DNA of 64,000 nt from Gari tellinella (GCA_922989275.2 OV277874.1:23300154-23364153), one strand, 5' to 3'. Shown: positions 31,758 through 42,162, counted from the stretch's first letter. Program-made: numbers and translations. Notes: a model not told the origin generated them from the letters alone.

Positions 31758-31997
31758 GAAGGCGATCTTTTAAACAACAGTTACTGTACATGTACAAGGA
31801 ATATCAAAATTGTTTCAAGGTCGCTATTGGCAGGAGAAAAGTTAAAATATTGGACATGGAATGTAAATGGAGCAGTTGGCGCATGCACAAATGGAGAATT
31901 GTTGAAGAATGACATGTATGTGATTGCTTTACACAGTTGTTTCCCAACGATTGAAGAATGGATGGCATGGCAACAAGAGATGTCATTATATCGGTGA
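31758..31997 (+). CDS. Candidate coding segment, product unknown
   Basis: A stop-to-stop plus-strand frame of ~79 codons without an early ATG, ending TGA. Its second half has protein-like content: LAGEKLKYWTWNVNG, GACTNGELLKND, SCFPTIEEWMAWQQEM. A possible acceptor (ATTGTTTCAAG) precedes it. No family is recognised. The opposite strand is also open, so a terminal exon, an old transposon fragment or chance all remain possible. Confidence 0.3.
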   Translation, partial: EGDLLNNSYCTCTRNIKIVSRSLLAGEKLKYWTWNVNGAVGACTNGELLKNDMYVIALHSCFPTIEEWMAWQQEMSLYR

Positions 31998-32053
31998 TTT
32001 ATTGCAGAAGTCATTCGAGTTAGTTCTATATTGAAACTGTCCAAATGGACGTA

Positions 32054-32398
32054 CAACGCTCCCTCTCTACAGCGACACTCAATGGGAGACAACAAATATG
32101 TGCGTTGTTCGGAGGGAGTCGTTATAGGGAGGGAGCTTGGTTGACATTTGCAAACAGCTCGAATCCAGATCAGACGCCGCGTCACACGGCGTCTGATCTG
32201 GATTCAAGCTGTTTGTCATTTGTCATAATGTTTTTTCTGTCAAAATGTCATTTATGTAAGAAAACAGCAGACAACAATTTTAGCTATATGATAATGCATC
32301 AGTGCAAGCAAAAAACATAATTTTCGTGGGAACAGCGGTGAATGTCGTTGTAAGGAGGGAGTCGTTGTAAGGAGGGCCGTTGTAGAGAGGGAACGCTG
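32054..32398 (+). mobile_element. MITE-B, full length
   Basis: TA-CAACGCTCCCTCTCTAC ... GAGGGAACGCTG-TA; complete cassette (GAATCCAGATCAGACGCCGCG). Confidence 0.87.
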
Positions 32399-32439
32399 TA
32401 CTTGTAAACAGTATTGACAGAATAACTGTAGTTAACCAA

Positions 32440-32895
32440 TGCAGTTCAGAACACATTATTCTTTCCCGTTTAAACGAAAACTCAATGCAATAAAATGTAG
32501 AAACTAACAACTTCTTGACAGTTTTCACTATTTATTTAAATCTGAGAGGCAAACAGTTACAGTGGAGAATATGTATTTCTGACGTCATTCGTGACGTCAT
32601 ACAGTGGAAAATCTGTTATTCTTTCCCGCTTAAACGCAAACGTACGCAAACGCAAAGCACTAAAACGTACAAAAGAACAACTTTTGGACAATTCTGATAT
32701 TTCATGTTTATCGTGGTGGCAAACAGTTTGGAGCCTGATCAGACACCGGGTTACCCGGCGTCTGATCTGGCTCCAAACTGTTTGTATTGTAAATAATAGT
32801 TTTAGCGTAAACGCGTTTATTGGGAAAGAATAACAGATTCTCCACTGTACTCGAATTAGCGTAAACGCGTTTATTAGGAAAGAATAACACCCTTT
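32440..32895 (+). mobile_element. MITE-A interrupted by a CRE-subfamily MITE-A
   Basis: ACACATTATTCTTTCCCG, long arm and GGCAAACAGT-TA, insert, then TA-CTCGAATTAGCG and the right arm. The cassette is lost at the insertion. Confidence 0.7.
32560..32847 (+). mobile_element. MITE-A, CRE subfamily, nested
   Basis: Doubled left tip with TGACGTCATTCGTGACGTCA, complete body and right tip. Confidence 0.87.
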
Positions 32896-33328
32896 AGATT
32901 CAACGTGAATAACACACTTGTACTGTTGACAATGGGGAAATATTCAACTGGGTGTCCAACAATTGGAGGAAGAATTAAACGTCTAGATTATTCAGACATG
33001 TATACCCATTATTCATAGAAGAAATCGTAGAGTTGTGATTTTGCTTTTGTCTTTTTTGTTTTGTTTCGGGAGGTTTCGTTTTGTTGTTTTTTATGTGTCT
33101 TTTTCTTGGGAGGGAGGGAGGGGACTTTGTTGTTGTTCTTTTTATGTTTTTAGTGCTATATAGGTTGGCAGATAAATGCCAACTCTATTTTCCGTTATAG
33201 TATCGAATGCTTAGAGAGTCTATCTAGTTTAGAAGGTTTAACCGAAAGAAATATTGAAACGAGTTTCGGGTAGTAGACTACATTGTACATGTATGTGTTC
33301 GAATCAGACGCTGGTTTATGATTATGTA
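32896..33328. other. No recognisable feature
   Basis: Contains a T/G-rich tract (33040-33150) and GGGAGGGAGGGG; no genes or family repeats seen. Confidence 0.35.
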
Positions 33329-33912
33329 CACTCAGTGCAAAAAAACCGCACACTTTTATTACAATAGTATCTGTATGTAGAAGGGACGTATTTGTGAAAT
33401 AATCTTTTCATTACATGTCAGTAGTTCCGTCTTGGGCTATCAATGTTGAAAATGGGAAGTTTATCATTGAATTGGTATTATCACAACCTGTACAAATCGG
33501 TGCGATGTTTTCAACAGGCACTAGTTAACTCTTTCGCTGCCAAATTAATCGTGAGATTTTTATCCCACCTCCGTTTCATTGTCGTCTGCTTCAATTTTGT
33601 TGTTTGCAAGATCGTTTCAAAGTAAGATTCAAAGTAGCATGACTTAAAGTATATCTATACGAGTGTCAAACAGTTTGGATCCTGATCAGACGCCGCGTTA
33701 CGCGGCGTCTGATCAGGATCCAAACTGTTTCTAAACGCGCCTTTTGACGTCATTAAGAGTGAAGGGGTTAAAATACAGCACAGTAATTTAAAGAATATGT
33801 TTTTCTAAACTTGTGGTTGAATTAAATTGATCTTGAGATATGGTCTTAGTATCTTAAAAAAGTATCTTAATCTGCGCCTGAGCACAATGTGCGTTTCTTT
33901 TTGTACTGAGTG
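33329..33912. mobile_element. MITE-M (tip CACTCAGTGCAAAAA), interrupted
   Basis: TA-CACTCAGTGCAAAAAAACCG at the left and TTTTTGTACTGAGTG-TA at the right form inverted ends with TA flanks. A MITE-C lies inside; without it the element would be ~340 bp. Confidence 0.7.
33525..33771 (+). mobile_element. MITE-C, full length reference copy (247 bp), nested
   Basis: TTAACTCTTTCGCTGCC ... GTGAAGGGGTTAA; perfect cassette GGATCCTGATCAGACGCCGCG with loop TTA. Confidence 0.88.
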
Positions 33913-34364
33913 TACTTTACATATGGTCATCATCAAAACTGTTTACCAAGAATGAAGTCGAGGTTTTTAACTTTGAAGTATATAATATTTATACATGTAC
34001 GTTTGGTATTTTCAATTTTATATTAAAGTGGAAATGGCGGTTTTCTTTCTCAACAAATGCTTTATGCTTCCTTCATTGTGTTCTTTGCAAAGTATAAAGC
34101 AGATTGCCATCCTTTGTATTGGCAAACAGACGTTTATGCAATGGACAACAGATACATATAACCGTTTTTATGCTAAAACAATAATGATGTCCTTTAGGAT
34201 ACATACAACTTTGAGAAAGATTAGAATTTAAGCAAAATAAAACGTGTTCCATTCAGATTCAAAAAACGTCGTCAACATTTTCAACATTTTGTTTGTATTT
34301 GGTTTTGCTTAAACCGAAAGTTATACTCTTTGCCAAGTGCAGCAGAGATCAATAACCCGTGATA
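33913..34364. other. No recognisable feature
   Basis: One 78-codon plus frame without domain features; a degenerate AAACAGACGTTTATGC stretch only. Confidence 0.35.
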
Positions 34365-34652
34365 CAGTGGATAATATGTTATTCTGACGTCATTAGTGAC
34401 GTCATACAGTGGATAATCTGTTATTCTTTCCCGTTTAAACGCAAACGTACGCAAACGCAAAGCACTAAAACGTAGAAAAGAACAACTTTTGGACAATTCT
34501 GATAATTCTTGTTTATCTTGAAGGCAAACAGTTAGGAGCCTGATCAGACGCTGGGTTACCCGGCGTCTGATCTGGCTCCAAACTGTTTGCACTGCAAATA
34601 AAAGTTTTAGCGTAAACGCGTTTATTAGGACAGAATAACAGATTCTCCACTG
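34365..34652 (+). mobile_element. MITE-A, CRE subfamily
   Basis: Doubled tip (CAGTGGATAATATG and CAGTGGATAATCTG) around TGACGTCATTAGTGACGTCA; cassette complete. Confidence 0.88.
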
Positions 34653-34719
34653 TAATTTGTGTGCACTATTGTTGAAATTTAAAGTTTATTGCACCATAAG
34701 TCAGACAATGACCATTCTA

Positions 34720-34923
34720 TACTGTAACAACCAATGGGAGACGCATATTGTGTGTGTTGTTCGGAGGGAGTTGTTGTAGGGAGTAAAGAGTAGTAGCCTG
34801 CGGGTACATTTGCAAACAGTTTGGCGTCTAATCATGACGTTATGGTCATGTTTGGGGAACAGCAGCAGGTATTATTATAAGGAGGGAATCGCTGTTCGGG
34901 GCCGTTGAACGAAGGAAGCACTG
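34720..34923 (+). mobile_element. MITE-B, internally deleted
   Basis: ACCAATGGGAGACGCATATTG, GTTCGGAGGGAGTTG, half a cassette (CAAACAGTTTGGCGTC), then GGGGAACAGCAGCAGG and GAAGCACTG-TA. Confidence 0.75.
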
Positions 34924-35095
34924 TATAATGTACTTTAAATTGTCGTCAGCAACTTTTGTCAAATTAAGACTATAATAGTATGCATTGCTCCAAACTATTG
35001 ACTCGTTCCCAAAATATTGGATCTAGATCTGATGCCACACTCAGCGGCTTTCTGATCTGATTCCACAATGTTTTGCAAATAAGGTACATGTACTA

Positions 35096-35341
35096 CAGTG
35101 GAGAATGTGTTATTCTTTCCCAATAAACGCGTTTACGCTAAAACTATTATTTACAGTGCAAACAGTTTGGAGCCAGATCAGACGCCGGGTAACCCGGCGT
35201 CTGATCAGGCTCCAAACTGTTTGCCACCAAGATAAACATGAAATATCAGAATTGTCCAAAGGTTGTTCTTTTCTACGTTTTAGCGCTTTGCGTTTGCGTA
35301 CGTTTGCGTTTAAACGGGAAAGAATAACAGATTCTCCACTG
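35096..35341 (-). mobile_element. MITE-A, full length, near consensus
   Basis: Both tips, arms and cassette intact; TA flanks. Confidence 0.91.
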
Positions 35342-35402
35342 TACAAAGCTACAAACTACGGGCAAATAATTAACATCGTAATTACGGTACCCCACTGTAT
35401 CA

Positions 35403-35515
35403 CGTGAAGTCGACACTAATGGCCTGCTTTAGCTCGTAAAAGCAAATGTCGACTAACGTTAAGTCACTAATGAGTAGCATTTCCAATTAGCTCTGGGACA
35501 GTTTTAGTATGAAAA
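35403..35515 (-). repeat. Dispersed repeat (GTCGACA / CATTAGTG unit), copy 1
   Basis: GTCGACACTAATGGCC, TTTAGCTCGTAAAAGC and CACTAATGAGTAGCATTT match 44820-44922 in reverse complement; the last motif also recurs near 49519. Confidence 0.55.
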
Positions 35516-35519
35516 GGTG

Positions 35520-35758
35520 TTAACCCTGTCGCTCTCAATGACGCTTAAAAGCGCTTTTGCAAACAGTTTGGATCCTGATTAGACGCCGCGTAGCGCGGTG
35601 TTTAATCAGGATCAAAACTGTTTAGTACTCTTTTTGGAATTTCTTCAGTCATATTGCCTTATTTTTTAAACTTTGATACGACATTGCAGACAACCAAATT
35701 GAAGCAAATGACAATGAAACGGTGAAGAGGTAAAAATCTCACGAAACATAAGGGTTAA
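35520..35758 (-). mobile_element. MITE-C, full length
   Basis: TTAACCCTGTCGCTCTCAATG ... ATAAGGGTTAA; cassette with GATTAGACGCCGCGTAGCGCGG. Confidence 0.83.
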
Positions 35759-35821
35759 GTACTTAATGCCTAAGAAAGATCATTATAAAGTACAATTGGG
35801 AAATACTTTGGACTTGCCCTT

Positions 35822-36039
35822 CTTTATCCAATAGTCTGTTTCTAGTTTTAGAAACAAATGACCACTTAAAGCAGATTGAAAATAAAGCAGAATGCGCCTG
35901 AAGGCGCATTCTGCTTTATTTTCAGTCTGTTTTAAGCTACTACATGTATCTGTTAGACTATAGACAATATTTCTTATGGTGTATGACTGTATTTAGTGGA
36001 ACTATTTTCTTCAACGACAGAATAATTCAAAGGGGTAAA
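35822..36039 (+). mobile_element. MITE-E, 3' end shortened
   Basis: GTCTGTTTCTAGTTTT, then hairpin CAGAATGCGCCTGAAGGCGC; the end lacks the usual GCGCTAAAAGGCGC. Confidence 0.75.
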
Positions 36040-36257
36040 CTGTGTATTTATTGGGTTATTGATTAAGCTAGCAGAAACGCACCTGCGAAAAAATGAAATG
36101 TTTGAAATTTTATAAAATGAAAAACATGTTTGAAAACGGTTTTGAATCTGATGCGACGATTAATCAACCAATGTCTAATCAGGTTCACAACCGTTTACAA
36201 TTGACATGGTTATTACGTGTTTTAGAGAAGAGTGGCGTCTTCTAATGTATGTGCTTG

Positions 36258-36420
36258 TCCAGGATCCAAACTGTTTGACACTCGTTTTGTAATTTCTTCA
36301 GTCATACTGTCTTATTTTTTAACTTTGAAACAACATTGCAGACAACAAAACTGAAGCTGACGACAATGAAACGGTGAAGGGAAAAAAGATTCACGAAATA
36401 TTTGGTAGTAAAAAGGTTAA
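36258..36420 (-). mobile_element. MITE-C, right two thirds
   Basis: Half cassette (CAGGATCCAAACTGTTTG), CATTGCAGACAACAAAAC and end AAAAGGTTAA. A separate decayed palindrome (AACGGTTTTGAATCTGATG) is at 36131-36200. Confidence 0.68.
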
Positions 36421-36858
36421 ACTAGGCCTATACAGGGCAACATTTCTTAAACGACACTCAATTAATTTATATGATAAAAATTGTGTATTGAAAGCGAACT
36501 ACTTCTAAATTAAATTGTTGTCAAATCGATATTTCCATGAATCATTACTAAATCACATTAGTTTAAATCGTTCAATCGCTTAATTTAAAATGAGGCTGTC
36601 ACGATATTGCTGAATAATGAGTACACAATTTACCTCCAATTACGAGAGTATTTGCTCGTAAAACTAGTCTAAACATACTTTAATACTCATATACATGTTA
36701 TACAGTTGTACATATTTACAAAACATGTAACACCACAAAGTACATGTATAAATATAAGTAAATTGGTTGGGCCACAAGTTCTAGCAACATTGATAAAGGC
36801 CCTCCCCAAAAGTAAAGGCCCTCTCCGTAAAAAACTGTTAATAACATGTACAAGAGTA
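36421..36858. other. No recognisable feature
   Basis: AT-rich; overlapping frames on both strands near 36690-36850 lack domain character. Confidence 0.35.
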
Positions 36859-37247
36859 CAGTGTTTCCTCTCCACAAGAACACCCAATGGGAGACACATA
36901 TTGTGGGTGTTGATCGGAGGGAGTCTATATAGGGAGGAAACAATTAGATGTGGCTTACATTTGCAAAGAGCTTGAATCCAGATCAGACGCCGTGTGACGC
37001 GGCGTCTGATCTGGATCCAAGCTGTTTGTCACTCGTTTTTATATATGTACATGTATTCTATCAAAATGTCCACTTATATGTAACTTTTAGAACAACAGCA
37101 GACAACACATTTAAGCAGACGATAGTGCAGCAGTACTTGCAGCCATGAAAAGGTTTGACATCATTGTCTTGTTTAGGGAATGAGCGGCAAGTGTCGTTGT
37201 AAGGAGGAAGTCGTTGTTTGGAGGGTCGTTGTATAAAGGGAGCACTG
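36859..37247 (+). mobile_element. MITE-B, full length (389 bp), best reference copy
   Basis: TA-CAGTGTTTCCTCTCC ... AAAGGGAGCACTG-TA, intact cassette, GCAGACGATAGTGCAGC and CTTGTTTAGGGAATG spacers all present. Confidence 0.88.
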
Positions 37248-37288
37248 TATTTGCTAGTAAAAATAATGTAAGGAAATGTATGTGTTAC

Positions 37289-37388
37289 AGTGGAGAATAC
37301 GTTATTTATTCTTTCCCAGTTAAATGAAAACAAAACGCAAACGCATTGCATTAAAATGTACAAAATGACAATTCTTTGATAATTCTGA
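37289..37388 (+). mobile_element. MITE-A, left arm only
   Basis: CAGTGGAGAATACG to AATTCTGACC, then a B-like tip (CGTTGTAGGGAAGGAATACTG) ending at 37420. Confidence 0.72.
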
Positions 37389-37439
37389 CCAAGGACCGTT
37401 GTAGGGAAGGAATACTGTAGTAGTAACGAACAGGTGGTA

Positions 37440-37715
37440 CATGTAGTTGTAGTAGAACGTAGAAGTAGCGTAGTAGTATTATTATTAGTAGTAGTAGTAG
37501 TAGTAGAAGTAGTAGTAGTAGCAGTAGTAGTAGTAGTGGTAGTAGTAGTAGTAGTAGTAGAAGTAGTAGTAGTAGTAGTAGTAGAAGTAGTAGAAGTAGT
37601 GGTGGTAGTAGTAGCAGTAGCAGTAGTAGTAGTAGAAGCAGTAGTAGTAGTAGTAGAAGCAGTAGTAGTAGTAGTAGTAATAGTAGTAGTAGTAGTAACA
37701 GTAGTAGTGGTAGTA

Positions 37716-37752
<37 letters not shown>

Positions 37753-38243
37753 TAGTAGCAGTAGTGGTAGTAGTAGTAGAAGTAGTAGTAGTATCAGTAG
37801 TAGTTATAGTAATAATAGTAGTAGTAGTAGTAACAGTAGTAGTGGTAGTAGTAGAAGTAGTAGTAGTAGTAGTAGTGGTAGTAGTAGCAGTAGTGGTAGT
37901 AATAGTAGAAGTAGTAGTAGTATCAGTAGTAGTTATAGTAATAATAGTAGTAGTAGTAGTAGTAACAGTAGTAGTGGTAGTAGTAGAAGTAGTAGTAGTA
38001 GTAGTGGTAGTAGTAGCAGTAGTGGTAGTAGTAGCAGTAGTGGTAGTAGTAGTAGTAGTAGAAGTAGTAGTAGTAGTATCAGTAGTAGTTATAGTAATAA
38101 TAGTAGTAGTAGTAGTAGTAACAGTAGTAGTGGTAGTAGTAGAAGTAGTAGTAGTAGTAGTAGTAGTGGTAGTAGTAGCAGTAGTTGTAGTAGTAGTAGA
38201 AGTAGTAGTAGTAGTAACAGTAGTAGTGGTAGTAGTAGTTGAA
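37440..38243 (+). repeat. (GTA)n microsatellite, ~800 bp, with higher-order repeats
   Basis: Uninterrupted frame of GTA codons with variants AGTGGTAG, AGAAGTAG, AGTTATAGTAATAATAG. The block TATCAGTAGTAGTTATAG recurs near 37793, 37921 and 38077, so the array grew in ~125-160 bp steps. The 300-residue valine frame is not a gene. Confidence 0.93.
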
Positions 38244-38264
38244 GTTGTTGTTTTACCGGTATAT

Positions 38265-38612
38265 AAATCTAAGTTGCAAACACTTTGGAGTCTGATCTGG
38301 CTCCCAATTGTATGCCACTCATGTAAACGTTTTTTGCAACGCGTTTGCGTTTCGTTTGCGTTAAACCCTTACACTCTCAATGACATCATAAAGCGCATTT
38401 GCAAACAGTTTGATCCTGATAAGACGCCGCGTAGGAACTGTTTGTCACTTGTTTTGAACTAACGTCATTTAAACTGACTTCAATCTAACATTGAAACTAT
38501 ATTGCAGACAACACTATTGACAACATTGCGGTGAAGGGGTAAACACCTCACGAACAGTTACATGTAGGTAGTGAAATGATTAAACAGGAAGGAATAACGG
38601 CTTCTCCATTGT
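38265..38612 (-). mobile_element. MITE-A interrupted by MITE-C
   Basis: Collapsed cassette and long arm to GCGTTTGCG-TTAA, insert, then TTAA-ACAGGAAGGAATAACGG and tip TTCTCCATTG. Confidence 0.72.
38360..38583 (-). mobile_element. MITE-C inserted at TTAA of MITE-A
   Basis: Half-collapsed cassette (TTTGATCCTGATAAGACGCCGCG), GCAGACAACACTATTG. The TTAA of the A motif GTTTAAACGGG is present on both sides, a clear target duplication. Confidence 0.78.
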
Positions 38613-38628
38613 ACCCGTTTTACATGTA

Positions 38629-38990
38629 CAGCGTTCCCTCTCTACAACGGCACCTCCTTACAACGACTCCCTCCTTACAACGGCCCTTGCCGCAGTTCCC
38701 TAAACAGGGCAATTCTGTCTAACGCTTTTACTACTGCAATATCGTGGGCTTAAAATTGTCGTCTGCTGATTTTCTCAAAGTTGCATAATGGACATTTTGA
38801 CAGAAACAACTTCCTGACTAGTGACAAACAACTTGAATCCAGATCAGACGCCGCGTTACGCGGCGTCTGATCTGGATTCAAGCTGTTTGCAAATGTAAGC
38901 CTATTTCCCTCTCTATAACGACTCCCTCCGAACAACGCACACAATTGTTGTCTCCCATTGAATGTCGTTGTACATAGAGAGGGAGCGCTG
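38629..38990 (-). mobile_element. MITE-B, full length
   Basis: TA-CAGCGTTCCCTCTCTAC ... GAGAGGGAGCGCTG-TA; perfect cassette. Confidence 0.88.
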
Positions 38991-39080
38991 TAGTTGGAAT
39001 AGGATAATGAAGTGGTTAATGGCCACTCTATTCACACACATGTCAAGAAATGTCAAGAGTTGCATTGCATTGGATTCAAC

Positions 39081-39330
39081 TTAACCCTTTCATTATCAAA
39101 TCTACCATGAGGTGTTTACCCCTTCGCCGCCATATTGTCGTCTGCTACAAGATTGTCGTCTGCAATATAGTTTCGAATTTAAATTTAAAGCAGTTTAACT
39201 GAAACCATTATATAACAAGTAGCAAACAGTTTTGATCCTGATCAGACGCCGCGTCACGCGGCGACTGATCAAGATCAAAACTGTTTGCAAACGCGTTTAT
39301 GACGTCATTGAGAGTGAACGCGCGCGTTAA
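39081..39330 (+). mobile_element. MITE-C, full length
   Basis: TTAACCCTTTCATTATC ... ACGCGCGCGTTAA; cassette TTTTGATCCTGATCAGACGCC. The 70 bp before it (ACTCTATTCACACACATG, GGATTCAAC) recur before the C copy at 44195. Confidence 0.83.
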
Positions 39331-39339
39331 AGTAAGACA

Positions 39340-39565
39340 ATGACCCTTGAAATTAACACTTATCCTGCGGTGATGTCGTCTGCTTCAAAATTGTTGTCTG
39401 CAAAATTTATTAAATCTAGATTTATGCATTTTTAAAGTAAAGAAACCTAAAGACGAGCGTCAAACAGTTTGGATCCAGATCAGACGCCGCGTTACGCGGC
39501 GTCTGATCTGGATTCAAACTGTTTGCAAAAATCAGTAAAGTCGCGACCAGCAGGCAAAGGGTTAA
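39340..39565 (+). mobile_element. MITE-C-like subfamily copy
   Basis: CGTCTGCTTCAAAATTGTTG, a B-like cassette (GGATCCAGATCAGACGCCGCG ... CTGGATTC) and end CAAAGGGTTAA. The arm sequence differs from standard C. Confidence 0.68.
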
Positions 39566-40066
39566 GCAGGCAGGGTCAACACACTCCTCGTAAAATGAAC
39601 CCTTACAGGTGAAATGAATACAACCTTCTATGTTGAATGAATTATTCTAACATGACACGTGAATTCGTCTCTATAAACAAAGAACAGGTCTATCGTGGTA
39701 TACCTGAGACGGTATACCACGCTCTTCCCTACCCCGCTCCTCCCGCGGTTTGTGACATGACGTGACCTCGTGCGTTCATACTTATGTTTTTTAAATTTCT
39801 TTCGTTATTCATATAGCCCGTAAAGACCATATACTTTTAACCAGTAACGTTACAGTAATTTTTTTATTCTTCTGTCTTGTTTGGTGTAATGTTTGTTCTA
39901 TGCCAGATTGTGGATCGGTAAATGTAAATTTGCTTATGGGTGTTAGATTCTTGTAATGCCGCGGAAAAAGTTATTCGGTCGAAAAACTTCATCCGCTCAG
40001 GAAATTAGTATGGAACATTTGATTTCCTTTCTAATGAATTTCTTTCAATCTGGTCATGTTAGAATC
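39566..40066. other. No recognisable feature
   Basis: Only a small stem (GTGGTATACC / GGTATACCAC) near 39694-39721. Confidence 0.4.
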
Positions 40067-40235
40067 GAAATAATCTATGTTCTACCGTTGTGAAACGGTA
40101 TTTTACAACGGTCGGTCGTTGTGGTGCGCAGGAATTGACCACTCAGGCCTTCGGCCTTCGTGGTCAATTCCTGCGCACCACAACTCCCGACCGTTGTAAA
40201 ATACCGTTTCACAACGGTAGAACATAGATTATTTC
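40067..40235. mobile_element. Near-perfect 169-bp foldback element
   Basis: 83-bp arms differ at only about five positions: outer GAAATAATCTATGTTCTACC, inner GGAATTGACCAC, loop around GGCCTTCGGCC. No spacer and no coding content. Confidence 0.88.
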
Positions 40236-40299
40236 TTAAATATACAATATGACAGGAAGACATGTGTATTAATAAAAACGAGCATGTATGGCTCCAACA

Positions 40300-40418
40300 C
40301 TCAGATTAAAATACATAATGTGAAATGTCAAACAGATATAAATTTCTACGTTTTAGTGCATTTTGATTGCGATTCGTGTGAGTTAAATCGAAAAATATAT
40401 AATGTCTTCTCCTCTGTA
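40300..40418 (-). mobile_element. MITE-A, decayed long arm
   Basis: TTTCTACGTTTTAGTGC, then diverged GCGATTCGTG and tip TTCTCCTCTG. Confidence 0.55.
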
Positions 40419-40472
40419 TATATACAGTATATTACTTATATCTAACACGTTTCTCCAAAGACAGGGTATATA

Positions 40473-40553
40473 CAAGATTCAAGATACAAGAAGATTTATT
40501 TAACGTCGGATAAATATAACAATAAACATTAGCTGTAACAGCTATTTTCCGAC
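40473..40553 (-). mobile_element. LINE/SINE 3' tail, second copy
   Basis: Reverse complement reads GTCGGAAAATAGCTG, ACAGCTAATGTTTATTG, ATCCGACGTTAAATAAATC, then CTTGTATCTTGAATC. GTCGGA and TCCGAC can pair as a terminal stem. More LINE-like sequence may extend to ~40700. Confidence 0.55.
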
Positions 40554-40699
40554 AAACACAAGTATAATATAAACAAGAGTAAAAATGCTGAAAAAAAGGA
40601 CTGTAAAAGAAAGGGTTTACATATATGGTTGCAATCTAAGAATACAAATTATTTAGGTTGTTTATGTTTTGTTCTCCAGAACTAGGGGATTTTGATCAA

Positions 40700-41097
40700 C
40701 AGACTCTGCACTGTTTGTTAAGTATTTTACAGGTCTAATATTGGTTAGTTCAAGAGAACAAAACACACACACAAATACAGAAATTATATGTACATCACTT
40801 TTAAGGCTGTTACATAAGCACAGCACTGAACAAAAGAGGAGAAATACAGAAAGCCCATACAGTATCTTCTTTCATTATTTCTACCCTGCAAATAATAGAA
40901 AAACATGATCCAATGAGTATTCGAATGAGTTGTTTCTTAATTGAAGTTAAACGATACTGTATTGAAATACAGTGGATAAGTTACAATGTATTTATAAAAT
41001 CAAACACAAAAAACACCCCCAAATAACCAAAACATTTTATGCTAACAAGCTTCTGTTGTTTGGTGTTGTTTTTTATTTTATTATTTTCGAACAGTTC
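40700..41097. other. No recognisable feature
   Basis: A-rich sequence without frames or family repeats. Confidence 0.35.
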
Positions 41098-41178
41098 TGA
41101 AACAGATTACCCGGAGTCATTTCTACATTTCAACATCTTAATACATTGTGTTTGCGTTTAAATAGTTTCCTTTGACCT

Positions 41179-41388
41179 TTAACCCCTTCACTGCCTTACC
41201 CTGAGTACAGTCGTTATTTGCAAACAGTTTGGATCCTGATCAGACGCCGCGTCACGCGGCGTCTGATCTGGATACAAACTGTGTGATACCGCTCTTAATA
41301 CTTCTGAAGTCAAAATACCTAAAATTTAAATTTTAGAAATAAAAGCAGGCGACAATTGTTTAAAATTGATGACGTCATGACAGTTAAC
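41179..41388 (-). mobile_element. MITE-C copy
   Basis: TTAACCCCTTCACTGCC ... GTCATGACAGTTAA; cassette GGATCCTGATCAGACGCCGCG. Confidence 0.78.
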
Positions 41389-41642
41389 CCTTTAACACAT
41401 ATCATGTTTCTAGTTTTGAAGACAGGTGACCACTTAAAGCAGGTTAAAAGTAAAGCAGAATGTGCCTTAAGGAACATTCTGCTTTACTTTCAGCCTGCTT
41501 TCAGCTAGAACCGGCTAGGCGATATAAAATATTTGTAATGGTAATTGTTCATGAGTGTATAAACTGGAACTACTTTATTCAGCGGAGGAATAAATTAAAT
41601 ACGCTAAAAGTCGCTCCTATGGGGGAAAGGGTAACGGGTTAA
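41385..41642 (+). mobile_element. MITE-E, full length (258 bp)
   Basis: Shares its first TTAA with the preceding C. ATGTTTCTAGTTTTGAAGAC, hairpin AAAGTAAAGCAGAATGTGCC, GCTAAAAGTCGCTCCTATGG and end GGGTTAA. Best E reference. Confidence 0.83.
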
Positions 41643-41963
41643 CGGGAAAGAATAGCGTCGTCTTCACTGTATTGACGCAGCTGTTGACATGTTGGGTCTC
41701 AAGGGATAGCCAAACTTGAGTTATTAAATGTATTTGTCGGCATATTCATTATTTCTCATAAAATAAAAGTATTGGTAGACGAAGTTGACATGTAGTCTCT
41801 AATCGTATGGATGCATTTAGATTATTTTTTTTATTTCTATAGACGCAGAAATTGCTCATTGAATTGTTGCTTTTATGTTAGAAAATAATCTAAGGATCCA
41901 TCGTACTTAAGTTGACCGGGGTTTGCCGGATATTAATGTATATTAGAATGAACAAATATGATA

Positions 41964-42120
41964 CAGAGGAGAAGATGTTATTCTTTCTCATTAAACGCGT
42001 TTGCGCTAAAACTATTAATTTCCATTGCAAACAGTTTGGAGCCAAACTCAGACGTCACCTTAAAGTGAATAAACGTTATTGTTTCTGTGTTTAAACGATG
42101 CATAAAATGTGACAAATTAT
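41964..42120 (-). mobile_element. MITE-A, rearranged
   Basis: CAGAGGAGAAGATG tip and short arm, half cassette (TTGGAGCCAAACTCAGACG), then a second arm-like segment. Confidence 0.65.
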
Positions 42121-42162
42121 CAAAGTTTGAAAAATCAGGAGATATACATGTCGTACATGTAA

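Larger units (their letters stand above)
41098..41669 (-). mobile_element. MITE-A remnant interrupted by MITE-C and MITE-E
   Basis: Left: decayed long arm (TTTCTACATTTC, TTGTGTTTGCGTTTAA). Right: GGGTTAACGGGAAAGAATAG and tip CTTCACTG. Two TTAA elements lie between, in series. Confidence 0.6.

Noticed and set aside
37434..38462. 342-codon open frame of almost pure valine
   Set aside because: It is a translated (GTA)n microsatellite that then runs into MITE-A and MITE-C sequence.
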